NCBI RefSeq assembly: GCF_002954225.1 | Contig: NZ_PPTH01000009.1 | Coordinates: 1-64,000 of the forward strand | Source of the DNA: Arthrobacter ruber | Lineage (GTDB): Bacteria > Actinomycetota > Actinomycetes > Actinomycetales > Micrococcaceae | Direction of reading: 5' to 3' | DNA: 64,000 nt | Shown here: piece after piece, positions 26,736-34,133 of the stretch | Position numbering within the stretch: position 1 is the first letter of the stretch | Layout of the letters: every line of letters begins with the position of its first letter | Notes under the pieces: generated by a model | The model's database searches: none | Seen by the model: only the letters and a program-made list of their open reading frames with translations | Told to the model about the DNA's origin: nothing | Program-made: the position numbers and the translations under genes

Positions 26736-27601
26736 ACGCGTACCCTCTCCAGGAAGTCCTCGATCAGCAGTGCCGCCTCGCGCGGCTTCTCGTAGTGCAC
26801 GAGGTGCCCGACATCGGCGAGGACGGCGAGCGTGGCGTCCGGCACGAGGGCGGCGAGCTCGCGCTGGCTCTGCACCGATCCGATGTCGTCCTGCTCGGCG
26901 GCGATGAGCAGGACGGGCATCCCCAGCTCGCGGGCGCGGTCCCGGACCGTGCCGGAGATGGAGGCCCGGAACGCCTCGAGCACCACCCGGCGGCTGGCGA
27001 ACGCGCTGAAGTAGGCATGGTGCTGCCCGTGGATCCAGCGGCGCAGGGTCCTGTCCCTCGTCTTGGCCATGAAGGCGCTCATGCCCCTGACGATCACCGG
27101 GTTCGCCAGCAGCGCGCGCCCGGTCCGTTCGGGCAGGCGGTCGGCGGCCACGTAGTACGCCTCCGCCACCCTCGACGCCACCCGGCTGGGCCCTTCGAGG
27201 GCGGGCGCACTGATGGGGTTCACGAGTACGAGGGTCCCGGCCAGGTCCGGTGCGAGCGCGGCGGCCTCGGCCGCGACGATCGACCCGAAGGAGTGCCCGA
27301 GCAACACCCGCGGCTCCCGAGCGAGGATGCGTGCGGTGTCGCCGATGAAGCGCGCATAGGTGGCGACGTCGTGCGTGCCGGGCAGTTCGCCCCCCTGACC
27401 GAATCCGGGCAGGTCGGGCAGGAGGATCCGGTGCCGCGGCAGTTCCTCGACGAGGCGCAGCAGTCCGTGGTGGTCCCCCCGGAACCCGTGCACCATGACG
27501 ATCGTCGCGCCGGGTCGCCCCTCGGCCTCGAGCGCGGGGAAGTCCCACACCCTCTGCAGCGTGCCCTCCCAGGTGAGGGTCCGCACGGTGGCCTGCCGCA
27601 T
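26732..27601 (-). CDS. alpha/beta hydrolase
   Basis: 289-residue alpha/beta hydrolase. VMVHGFRGD forms the oxyanion region, LLGHSFGS carries the nucleophilic serine, AEQDD offers the acid and VGHLVHYEKP the histidine. No signal peptide, so it is cytosolic. The ATG overlaps the upstream reductase stop by one base (TGATG), and its stop overlaps the glycosyltransferase start. Substrate unknown; the coupling hints at an acylated or esterified glycoside, which is inference. Confidence 0.85.
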   Translation of the reverse strand: MRQATVRTLTWEGTLQRVWDFPALEAEGRPGATIVMVHGFRGDHHGLLRLVEELPRHRILLPDLPGFGQGGELPGTHDVATYARFIGDTARILAREPRVLLGHSFGSIVAAEAAALAPDLAGTLVLVNPISAPALEGPSRVASRVAEAYYVAADRLPERTGRALLANPVIVRGMSAFMAKTRDRTLRRWIHGQHHAYFSAFASRRVVLEAFRASISGTVRDRARELGMPVLLIAAEQDDIGSVQSQRELAALVPDATLAVLADVGHLVHYEKPREAALLIEDFLERVRV

Positions 27602-28434
27602 CAGCCCACCCGGTCGGGGTGGGAGCCGAACCGCTGGTCGCGGTCGAGCACGTCGAGGTCCGCGACGTGCGCCTCCTCGAGGGTGAAGCCGAAGACGTCG
27701 AGGTTGGAGCTGATGCGCTCGCGGGAGCTGGCCTTCGGGATGGTCAGGATGCCGTGCTGCAGGTGCCATCGGAGGATCACCTGGGCGGGTGTGCAGCCGA
27801 GCTCCTCCGAGATGCGCACGATGACCGGATCGTCGAGGACGCGTCCCCGCCCGAGGGGACTCCAGGCCTGGGTGGCGATGCCGTGCAGCGCGTGGAACGC
27901 GCGCAGCTCGCGCTGCTGCAGGTACGGGTGCAGTTCGATCTGGTTGATGGCCGGCACCACACCGGTCTCGGTGACCAGCCGCTCGAGGTGCGGGCGCTGG
28001 AAGTTGGAGACGCCGATGGACCGCACCCGTCCCTCGGCGCGGAGCCGGTCCAGGGCCCGCCATGACTCCACGTACAGGTCCCGCGGCGCGCAGGGCCAGT
28101 GGATGAGGTAGAGGTCCAGCCGGTCGAGGCCGAGGCGGTCCATCGTCGCGTCGAAGGCGCGCAGCGTCGCGTCGAAGCCGTGGTCGTCGTTCCACACCTT
28201 CGAGGTGATGAAGAGATCCTGCCGGTCCGCGCCCTCGAGGAACGCCCGCGCCGCGGCGCCCACACCGGTCTCGTTCCCGTACAGCGCCGCCGTGTCGAGC
28301 AGCCGGTACCCGGCGGCCAGCGCCGTCGAACAGAGCCCCGCGGTGTCCTCGGGCGGGACCTTGTACACGCCGTACCCGAGGACGTCGATCTCGGTCCCGT
28401 CGGCGAGCGCGGTGCGGGGAACGGAGGTGCTCAT
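27601..28434 (-). CDS. aldo/keto reductase
   Basis: NADPH-dependent carbonyl reductase, 277 residues. The catalytic tetrad is visible: Asp and Tyr in LLDTAALYGNE, Lys in ITSKVW, His in LIHWP. IGVSNFQRPHL and IPKASSRERI-like cofactor segments follow (2,5-diketogluconate reductase branch). The start ATG is 6 nt after TAGAGT on the minus strand, so this gene probably opens its own leaderless four-gene unit, with a terminator hairpin just upstream separating it from the regulator. Confidence 0.9.
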   Translation of the reverse strand: MSTSVPRTALADGTEIDVLGYGVYKVPPEDTAGLCSTALAAGYRLLDTAALYGNETGVGAAARAFLEGADRQDLFITSKVWNDDHGFDATLRAFDATMDRLGLDRLDLYLIHWPCAPRDLYVESWRALDRLRAEGRVRSIGVSNFQRPHLERLVTETGVVPAINQIELHPYLQQRELRAFHALHGIATQAWSPLGRGRVLDDPVIVRISEELGCTPAQVILRWHLQHGILTIPKASSRERISSNLDVFGFTLEEAHVADLDVLDRDQRFGSHPDRVG

Positions 28435-28440
28435 GGTGGA

Positions 28441-28446
28441 ACTCTA
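28441..28446 (-). promoter_or_regulatory. -10 box of aldo/keto reductase operon (leaderless)
   Basis: Minus-strand TAGAGT followed by TCCACC and the ATG. Hexamer and 6-nt spacing are the same as for metK. Confidence 0.55.
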
Positions 28447-28450
28447 CCGA

Positions 28451-28467
28451 GGCCGGCGATGCCGGCC
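28451..28467 (-). terminator. hairpin after the SorC-type regulator gene
   Basis: GGCCGGC (28451-28457) and GCCGGCC (28461-28467) pair on a 3-nt loop, 14 bp after the regulator stop. It probably ends that transcript before the reductase promoter. Confidence 0.45.
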
Positions 28468-28481
28468 GTGCGGGGAGCCGG

Positions 28482-29492
28482 TCAGGTGTGGACGAGACGC
28501 CGTGCGGAGCCCTCGTCCAGGATCAGGTCGGTGGCGAGTCCGGCAGCGAGCGCCCCCCGCAGGCCGTGAATCTTCGATTCGCCGGAGACCACGCAGATGC
28601 GCCGGCCGACCCTGCGCAGCTCGTCGAGGTCCGGCCCGGTGCTGCGCCCGTTCAGCAGGACGTCCCGGTGCGTGCCGTCCGCCCGGAAGAACATGGTGGC
28701 GACGTCGCCCACGACGGCGTCGTTCTCCAGGGCCTCGAGATCCTCGCGGTCGAGGTACCCCCCGCTGTACACATGGCTGGGGATGCCCGAGCCGACCGAC
28801 CCCACGGAGCCCACCCCGAAGATCGCCATGGTCATGCGGCGCTGCAGGTCGAGGATGCGCCGGACGCTGCGTTCCTCCCACATGGCGGTCTTCGTCCCGG
28901 CATGGTCGAAGAACGCAGGCACGGGGAACTGCTCGACGCGCGCCCCGTACGCCTGGCCGAAGCGGCGCAGGATCTCGCTCGCGTACGTGATGCCGGTGGT
29001 CTGGGTGTTGCCCGCCCCGTTGAGCTGCACGATCGTGCTGTCGTGGGTCTGCTTGCGGGTGAGGTGGTGGCTGACGGCGCTGAGCGTCGAGCCCCACGCC
29101 ACGCCGATGATGGCGTTCGAGTCCACCAGGGGCCCGATGGTGCGGGCGGCCTGGATCGCGACGCGGTCGAGCACGTCCGAGTCGCTGACGGAGTCAGCGA
29201 CCGGGACCACGTGCGCCTCGACGCCGAACCGGCGGCGGATGTGCTGCTCCAGTGCCGGTGCCCGTTCCGAGGGGTTGTTGACCTGGATCTGCACCAGCCC
29301 CGTCTCGCGCGCCATGGCCAGCAGCCGGGACACCGTGGAGCGTGACGTGCGGAGCTCCCGGGCGATCGCGTTCATGGTCAGGTCCTGCAGGTAGTACATC
29401 TGCGCGGCCCGCAGGGCGTCACCGGAGCGGCTGCCCTCCACGGGACCCGAGGGCGGGCCGTCCAGGGCTGAGCTACTCCTCGTCGTGGCCAC
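28482..29492 (-). CDS. SorC/DeoR-type sugar-binding transcriptional regulator
   Basis: About 336 residues. The N-terminal helix-turn-helix (ALRAAQMYYLQDLTMNAIAREL, then SRSTVSRLLAMARE) is followed by a SorC sugar-phosphate-binding domain (IIGVAWGSTLSAV, ICVVSGESKIHGLRGAL). I chose the GTG at 29492, which has a CAGACT box 6 nt upstream. The longer TTG start at 29528 would place the palindromic operator inside the coding sequence. Divergent from glpD, so it probably represses or activates glycerol genes in response to a phosphorylated sugar or glycerol phosphate; the ligand is inferred. Confidence 0.85.
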   Translation of the reverse strand: MATTRSSSALDGPPSGPVEGSRSGDALRAAQMYYLQDLTMNAIARELRTSRSTVSRLLAMARETGLVQIQVNNPSERAPALEQHIRRRFGVEAHVVPVADSVSDSDVLDRVAIQAARTIGPLVDSNAIIGVAWGSTLSAVSHHLTRKQTHDSTIVQLNGAGNTQTTGITYASEILRRFGQAYGARVEQFPVPAFFDHAGTKTAMWEERSVRRILDLQRRMTMAIFGVGSVGSVGSGIPSHVYSGGYLDREDLEALENDAVVGDVATMFFRADGTHRDVLLNGRSTGPDLDELRRVGRRICVVSGESKIHGLRGALAAGLATDLILDEGSARRLVHT

Positions 29493-29513
29493 TCCGCCAG
29501 TCTGGACCTCTTC

Positions 29514-29527
29514 TGCACGTTTGTGCA
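29514..29527. promoter_or_regulatory. palindromic operator between SorC-type regulator and glpD
   Basis: TGCAC-GTTT-GTGCA is a perfect 5+4+5 inverted repeat. It lies just upstream of the regulator's presumed -10 box (29499-29504, minus strand) and 6 bp before the glpD -35 box. It is well placed to control both directions. Confidence 0.65.
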
Positions 29528-29533
29528 ATCCGG

Positions 29534-29562
29534 TTGACTGGTATTCCCACGGCTCGAAGAAT
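29534..29562 (+). promoter_or_regulatory. glpD promoter
   Basis: TTGACT (29534-29539), 17-nt spacer, AAGAAT (29557-29562). The start would be near 29569, with a leader of about 40 nt to the TTG of glpD. Confidence 0.6.
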
Positions 29563-29609
29563 GAGGAGTGCAGGAGCCCTTCCAGACATAGACGTTACGG
29601 AGTAGTACC

Positions 29610-31358
29610 TTGAGCATTGCAGCCGACCGGATCAACGGTGAAGGCACGACAACTTCTACCCGCACCGTGGTGCAGGAGCTCAGGGACAAGCCCCGGGCGT
29701 CCGTGCTCATCATCGGTGGCGGCATCAACGGGGTCGGCACGTTCCGCGACCTCTCGCTGCAGGGCATCGACGTCGCACTCGTGGAGCGTGGCGACTACTG
29801 CCAGGGCGCCTCGGGTGCGTCCTCGCACATGATCCACGGTGGCATCCGCTACCTCGAGAACGGCGAGTTCCGGCTCGTCCGGGAGTCCGTCATCGAGCGC
29901 AACGCCCTCATGAAGATCGCCCCCCACTACGTGAAGCCGCTGCAGACCACCATCCCGATCTACACGACCTTCTCCGGCATCCTCTCCGCCCCCATGCGCT
30001 TCCTGACCCACCGCCAGGGCAAGCAGGTGGAGCGCGGTGCCGTGCTCATCAAGGCCGGCCTGACCATGTACGACTTCTTCTCGCGCGACGGCGGCAACGT
30101 CCCCCGGCACTCCTTCGTGGGCCGCAAGAAGGCCCTCGCGGCCATGCCCGACGTCCGCAAGGACATCAAGTGGGCGGCGACCTACTACGACGCCTCGGTG
30201 CACAACCCCGAGCGTCTCACCCTGGACGTCCTCCGCGACGGCCAGATCATCAACCCCGCCGCCCGCGCCGCCAACTACGTCAGCGCCATCGGCGCGGGCG
30301 AGGACGGCGTGCTGCTGCGCGACGAGCTCACGGGGGAGACCTTCACCTTCCAGGCCGACGTCGTCGTGAACGCGACGGGCGCCTGGACGGACGGCACCAA
30401 CGCCGCCCTCGGCACCGAGACCCGTTTCATGGGCGGCACCAAGGGCTCGCACATCGTGCTGGACCACCCGGAGCTGCTCAAGGCCTGCAACGGCACGGAG
30501 ATCTTCTTCGAGCACATCGACGGCCGGATCGTGCTGATCTACCCCATGGGGGACCGCGTCCTGGTCGGCACCACGGACATCGACGTCGACATCAACGAGC
30601 AGGCCGTCTGCACCGACGAGGAGATCGACTACTTCTTCGAGCTGATCGGTCATGTGTTCCCCGACATCAGGGTCGCGCAGGAGCACATCGTGTACAGCTT
30701 CTCGGGCGTCCGGCCGCTGCCGCGCCACGACGACACGCAGCCGGGCTTCGTCTCGCGCGACTACCGCATCGAGAAGCGCGAGGAGAAGCTGGGCGGGCGC
30801 TCGGTCACCACGCTGAGCCTCGTCGGCGGCAAGTGGACCACGTTCCGTGCCCTGGCCGAACACCTCACCAACGACACGCTCGCCGCCCTCGGGGCGCCGC
30901 GCAAGGCGTCGACGGCGGGCGTCGCGATCGGCGGAGGCCAGGACTTCCCGACCGACGACGCCGCGGAGCGAGCGTGGATCCGGCAGGCCGTCCGCCCCGG
31001 CGTCGACGAGGCGCGGGTGCAGGTCCTGCTCACCCGGTACGGGACCCGCGCGACGGATGTCATCGGATACCTTGCCGAAGGTCCCGACAGGCTGTTCAAT
31101 TCCACGAAGGAGCTGAGCACGCGCGAACTCGCCTACATGGTGGAGCACGAGCAGATCGGCCACCTGGTCGACGTCCTGATCCGCCGCACGTCCCTCGCCT
31201 TCCGCGGACTCGTGACCGGGGAGCTGCTCGCCGAACTCGCCACCACGCTGGCGCCCCTGCTGGGGTGGGACGCCGCCCGGTCCGCGGCAGAGGTCGAGCT
31301 CGCCGAGACGGTCCTCGCCGAGGCCCACAGGGTGCACGTCAAAAGCCTGATCGCGTAG
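29610..31358 (+). CDS. glpD: aerobic glycerol-3-phosphate dehydrogenase
   Basis: Membrane-associated FAD enzyme that oxidises glycerol-3-phosphate to DHAP and feeds electrons to quinones. The 582 residues are typical. The dinucleotide motif IIGGGINGVGTFRDLSLQG begins at about residue 34, ASGASSHMIHGGIRYLE follows, and a C-terminal helical cap domain lies from about 420. A TTG start is used, with ACGGAG upstream; no nearby ATG fits. It heads the glycerol cluster glpD-glpF-glpK, the order being metabolic: uptake, phosphorylation, oxidation. Confidence 0.95.
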   Translation: MSIAADRINGEGTTTSTRTVVQELRDKPRASVLIIGGGINGVGTFRDLSLQGIDVALVERGDYCQGASGASSHMIHGGIRYLENGEFRLVRESVIERNALMKIAPHYVKPLQTTIPIYTTFSGILSAPMRFLTHRQGKQVERGAVLIKAGLTMYDFFSRDGGNVPRHSFVGRKKALAAMPDVRKDIKWAATYYDASVHNPERLTLDVLRDGQIINPAARAANYVSAIGAGEDGVLLRDELTGETFTFQADVVVNATGAWTDGTNAALGTETRFMGGTKGSHIVLDHPELLKACNGTEIFFEHIDGRIVLIYPMGDRVLVGTTDIDVDINEQAVCTDEEIDYFFELIGHVFPDIRVAQEHIVYSFSGVRPLPRHDDTQPGFVSRDYRIEKREEKLGGRSVTTLSLVGGKWTTFRALAEHLTNDTLAALGAPRKASTAGVAIGGGQDFPTDDAAERAWIRQAVRPGVDEARVQVLLTRYGTRATDVIGYLAEGPDRLFNSTKELSTRELAYMVEHEQIGHLVDVLIRRTSLAFRGLVTGELLAELATTLAPLLGWDAARSAAEVELAETVLAEAHRVHVKSLIA

Positions 31359-31440
31359 CGGCGCCCGCCGCCCACGAGGTCGAACCGCTGCCACGCGCAG
31401 CGGTGCAGTGCCAACGGCAGTGGTTGCCGGGGGGGAATGA

Positions 31441-31469
31441 ACGGGTGCCGTCGAGGCGGCGGCACCCGT
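31441..31469 (+). terminator. hairpin between glpD and glpF
   Basis: A perfect 10-bp stem (31441-31450 with 31460-31469) encloses a 9-nt loop and is followed by an unusually AT-rich stretch (GATAAATGAATAGAATGAG). It could end part of the glpD transcripts or protect the glpFK part of the mRNA. Confidence 0.45.
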
Positions 31470-31498
31470 CGATAAATGAATAGAATGAGGAGTCAAAG

Positions 31499-32245
31499 AT
31501 GTCTCTGGAAGTATTTGTTGCCGAAGCCTTCGGCACAATGCTGCTGCTATTGCTCGGAACGGGTGTCGTCGCGAATGTCGCGCTCGCCAGGACCAAGGGC
31601 AATAACGGTGGCTTTCTCATGGTCAACTTCGGGTGGGGCCTCGCCGTCTTCGCCGGCGTCTACGTCGCAGCCCTGTCGGGAGCGCACCTCAACTTCGCCG
31701 TGACCGTCGGTCTCTGGGCCAACGGCGACACCGCCGAGTTCGCCCCGGGCGTGGACAAGAACGTGATCAACGCGCTGGCGTACTTCGCGGCCCAGATGAT
31801 CGGTTCCATCCTCGGTGCCGTCCTCTGCTGGCTCTCCTACAAGCAGCACTTCGACGAGGAGCCCGATCCCGCCAACAAGCTGGGGGTGTTCGCCACCGGC
31901 CCAGCCATCCGTTCGTACGGCTGGAACCTCGTGACCGAGATCATCGGCACGTTCGTGCTCGTGTTCGTCATCATCTCCTTCGGCAACACGCCCTCCGGCC
32001 TGGGCCCCCTCGCCGTCGCACTGCTCGTCGTCGGCATCGGCGCCTCGCTCGGCGGACCCACCGGCTACGCCATCAACCCGAACCGCGACCTGGGCCCCCG
32101 TATCGCCCACGCCATCCTGCCCATCCGGGGCAAGGGCGGCAGCGACTGGGGCTACGCGTGGGTACCGATCGTCGGACCGATCATCGGTGGCATCCTCGCC
32201 GGCATCGTCATCCAGTTCGTCTCGTTCCCCGCTCCTCCAGCCTAG
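31499..32245 (+). CDS. glpF: glycerol facilitator / aquaporin family protein with altered NPA motifs
   Basis: 248-residue MIP channel with six predicted helices plus two half-helices. The first pore motif, expected as GAHLNPAVT, reads GAHLNFAVT (N65-F66-A67). The second, expected as INPAR, reads INPNR (N193-P194-N195). The two Asn and the selectivity-filter Arg196 remain. Each change needs at least two base differences from the standard codons, so a single sequencing error is unlikely. Position between glpD and glpK supports glycerol uptake. The ATG is preceded by GAGGAG. Confidence 0.9.
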   Translation: MSLEVFVAEAFGTMLLLLLGTGVVANVALARTKGNNGGFLMVNFGWGLAVFAGVYVAALSGAHLNFAVTVGLWANGDTAEFAPGVDKNVINALAYFAAQMIGSILGAVLCWLSYKQHFDEEPDPANKLGVFATGPAIRSYGWNLVTEIIGTFVLVFVIISFGNTPSGLGPLAVALLVVGIGASLGGPTGYAINPNRDLGPRIAHAILPIRGKGGSDWGYAWVPIVGPIIGGILAGIVIQFVSFPAPPA

Positions 32246-32306
32246 GAGCCGTGCCGCGGCCGCGCGCAGCCGCCACTCAACGACACATCCAATGAAGGAG
32301 TAAGAC

Positions 32307-33824
32307 ATGTCGCAGCAGTACGTCATCGCCATCGATCAGGGCACCACCTCCAGCAGGGCCATCGTCTTCGACCACAAGGGCGACATCGTGTCCTCCGGTC
32401 AGAAGGAGCACGAGCAGATCTTCCCGAAGGCCGGCTGGGTGGAGCACGATCCCGCCGAGATCTGGAACAACACCCGCGAGGTCATCGGCAACGCGCTGGC
32501 CAAGGCCAACCTCACCCGCCACGACATCGCCGCCGTGGGCATCACCAACCAGCGTGAGACGGCCGTGGTCTGGGACAGGACCACCGGCAAGGCCGTGTAC
32601 AACGCCATCGTCTGGCAGGACACGCGGACGCAGAACATCGTCGACGACCTCGCGAAGGACGGCGGCGTGGAGCGTTACAAGGGGAAGGTGGGGCTCCCCC
32701 TGGCGACCTACTTCTCCGGCACGAAGATCAAGTGGATCCTCGACAACGTCGACGGGGCCCGCGAGAAGGCCGAGGCGGGCGACCTCCTGTTCGGCAACAC
32801 CGATTCCTGGGTCACCTGGAATCTGACGGGCGGCACGGACGGCGGGGTACACATCACGGACGTCACCAACGCCTCCCGCACGCTGTTCATGGACCTCGAG
32901 ACGCTGTCCTGGGACGAGTCGATCCTTGCCGACTTCGGCGTCCCGGTCTCGATGATGCCGGAGATCAAGTCCTCCTCCGAGGTCTACGGGACCGTGCACA
33001 CCTCGCAGCTCCTCCGCGAGGTGCCGGTGGCCGGCATCCTCGGCGACCAGCAGGCCGCGACCTTCGGCCAGGCCGCGTTCGACAAGGGCGGTGCCAAGAA
33101 CACCTACGGCACCGGCAACTTCATGATCGTGAACACCGGCGAGGAGATCGTCCACTCCAAGAACGGGCTGCTCACCACGGTCTGCTACAAGCTCGGCGAC
33201 GCGAAGCCCGTGTACGCGCTCGAAGGGTCGATCGCCGTCACCGGTTCACTCGTGCAGTGGCTCCGGGACAACCTCGGCATCATCAGGAGCGCGCCCGAGG
33301 TGGAGCAGCTGGCCACGACGGTCGAGGACAACGGCGGCGTCTACATCGTCCCCGCTTTTTCCGGCCTGTTCGCGCCGTACTGGCGTTCGGACGCCCGCGG
33401 GGCGATCGTCGGCCTGACCCGCTTCGTGAACAAGGGACACATCGCACGGGCAGCGCTGGAGGCCACGGCCTTCCAGACCCGCGAGGTCCTGGACGCGGCG
33501 AACGCCGACTCCGGTGTCAACATGGAGGACCTCAGGGTCGACGGCGGCATGGTCGCCAACGACGCCCTGATGCAGTTCCAGGCGGACATCCTCGGGATCC
33601 CGGTCATCCGCCCGAAGGTCACCGAGACCACGGCGCTCGGTGCCGCCTACGCTGCGGGACTGGCCGTCGGTTTCTGGAAGGACACCGACGACCTCGCGAC
33701 GAACTGGGCCGAGGACAAGCGCTGGAACCCGTCCATGGACGACGCCGAGCGCGAGCGCCAGCTCCGCCTGTGGAAGAAGGCCGTCACGAAGACCTTCGAC
33801 TGGGTCGACGAGGACGTCAGCTAG
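32307..33824 (+). CDS. glpK: glycerol kinase
   Basis: Phosphorylates glycerol to sn-glycerol-3-phosphate and so traps it in the cell. The protein has 505 residues. The FGGY kinase core has [14 protein letters not shown] at the N-terminus, [25 protein letters not shown] and [26 protein letters not shown] lies near the end. The ATG has a strong AAGGAG site. It follows glpF by 61 bp and ends at a very long hairpin, so glpF-glpK are co-transcribed. Confidence 0.96.
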   Translation: MSQQYVIAIDQGTTSSRAIVFDHKGDIVSSGQKEHEQIFPKAGWVEHDPAEIWNNTREVIGNALAKANLTRHDIAAVGITNQRETAVVWDRTTGKAVYNAIVWQDTRTQNIVDDLAKDGGVERYKGKVGLPLATYFSGTKIKWILDNVDGAREKAEAGDLLFGNTDSWVTWNLTGGTDGGVHITDVTNASRTLFMDLETLSWDESILADFGVPVSMMPEIKSSSEVYGTVHTSQLLREVPVAGILGDQQAATFGQAAFDKGGAKNTYGTGNFMIVNTGEEIVHSKNGLLTTVCYKLGDAKPVYALEGSIAVTGSLVQWLRDNLGIIRSAPEVEQLATTVEDNGGVYIVPAFSGLFAPYWRSDARGAIVGLTRFVNKGHIARAALEATAFQTREVLDAANADSGVNMEDLRVDGGMVANDALMQFQADILGIPVIRPKVTETTALGAAYAAGLAVGFWKDTDDLATNWAEDKRWNPSMDDAERERQLRLWKKAVTKTFDWVDEDVS

Positions 33825-33850
33825 CCCCTGCCGGACGCGCAGGGCACCAC

Positions 33851-33898
33851 CCGAAGGGCACCCCGGGCCGTCGCACGACGGCCCGGGGTGCCCTTCGG
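33851..33898 (+). terminator. 23-bp perfect hairpin after glpK
   Basis: Arms 33851-33873 and 33876-33898 are exact reverse complements with only two bases between, 26 nt after the glpK stop. It is the longest perfect inverted repeat I noticed in the window. No T-run follows, so it may also act as an mRNA 3'-end stabiliser. Confidence 0.7.
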
Positions 33899-33941
33899 TC
33901 CGTCCCGGGCCGCGGCCGGGCAGGCCGTTGGTGCACGCTGG

Positions 33942-33947
33942 TAAAGT
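33942..33947 (+). promoter_or_regulatory. -10 box of the leuS leader (leaderless)
   Basis: TAAAGT, then 6 nt (GAAGCC), then the ATG of the leader peptide. The spacing matches the leuA leader and several other genes here. No clear -35 box. Confidence 0.55.
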
Positions 33948-33953
33948 GAAGCC

Positions 33954-33980
33954 ATGCGTCGCGCCCTCCTCCTTACGTAG
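33954..33980 (+). CDS. leucine-rich leader peptide of leuS (MRRALLLT)
   Basis: An eight-codon open frame, M-R-R-A-L-L-L-T-stop, with three successive Leu codons (CTC CTC CTT). It lies 154 bp upstream of the leuS start codon. The first hairpin starts on the base after its stop codon, and a terminator-like hairpin with TTTT follows. It starts 6 nt after a -10 box, so the ATG would be at the mRNA 5' end. This is the layout of a ribosome-mediated attenuator that senses charged leucyl-tRNA. Evidence is structural only. Confidence 0.65.
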   Translation: MRRALLLT

Positions 33981-34027
33981 CCGCACGGTATCCACCGTGC
34001 GGCGGCCCCTCCCTGTGAGGGGCTTTT
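33981..34027 (+). promoter_or_regulatory. leuS attenuator: pause hairpin plus intrinsic terminator
   Basis: Hairpin 1 pairs 33981-33989 with 33994-34002 (9 bp, 4-nt loop). Hairpin 2 pairs GCCCCTC (34005-34011) with GAGGGGC (34017-34023) on a 5-nt loop and is followed by TTTT (34024-34027), a classical intrinsic terminator and rare in this genome. Part of the leader coding region (GCCCTC, 33963-33968) could compete for the 3' arm of hairpin 2. A leucyl-tRNA shortage would be expected to raise leuS expression; direction and mechanism are inferred. Confidence 0.65.
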
Positions 34028-34033
34028 GCATGT

Positions 34034-34071
34034 CCGGGGCAGGACGGCACCGAGGCGCCGTCCGCCCCCGG
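34034..34071 (+). other. second long hairpin in the leuS leader
   Basis: GGACGGC (34042-34048) pairs with GCCGTCC (34057-34063), and the flanks CCGGGG (34034-34039) and CCCCGG (34066-34071) extend the stem with bulges. It lies between the attenuator and the leuS start codon. It may be part of an alternative fold or a translational element. The 62 nt that follow show only a weak GGACAGG ribosome site. Confidence 0.4.
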
Positions 34072-34133
34072 CATCGGACGAGGCAGTACCGCAGCAGGAT
34101 TTTCGCTCCACCGACAGGACAGGTCAACATACC

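Noticed and set aside
25605..27548. 647-residue frame covering the glycosyltransferase and part of the hydrolase gene
   Set aside because: Only the last 376 residues look like a GT4 enzyme; the upstream part is an out-of-frame shadow of the hydrolase. The GTG overlapping the hydrolase stop is the natural start.
29493..29528. Longer start (TTG at 29528) for the SorC-type regulator
   Set aside because: It would bury the TGCAC-GTTT-GTGCA palindrome in the first codons and has no ribosome site; the GTG at 29492 has a -10-like box at the usual 6-nt distance.
31481..31486. TAGAAT as a -10 box for glpF
   Set aside because: Its expected start would fall inside or after the GAGGAG ribosome site, and no -35 box is present; spacing to the ATG is 12 nt, unlike the leaderless genes.
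34030..34133. N-terminal extension of leuS from the ATG at 34029-34031 region
   Set aside because: The added residues (Arg/Pro-rich) have no match to LeuS, and the stretch forms stable hairpins that fit a regulatory leader better.
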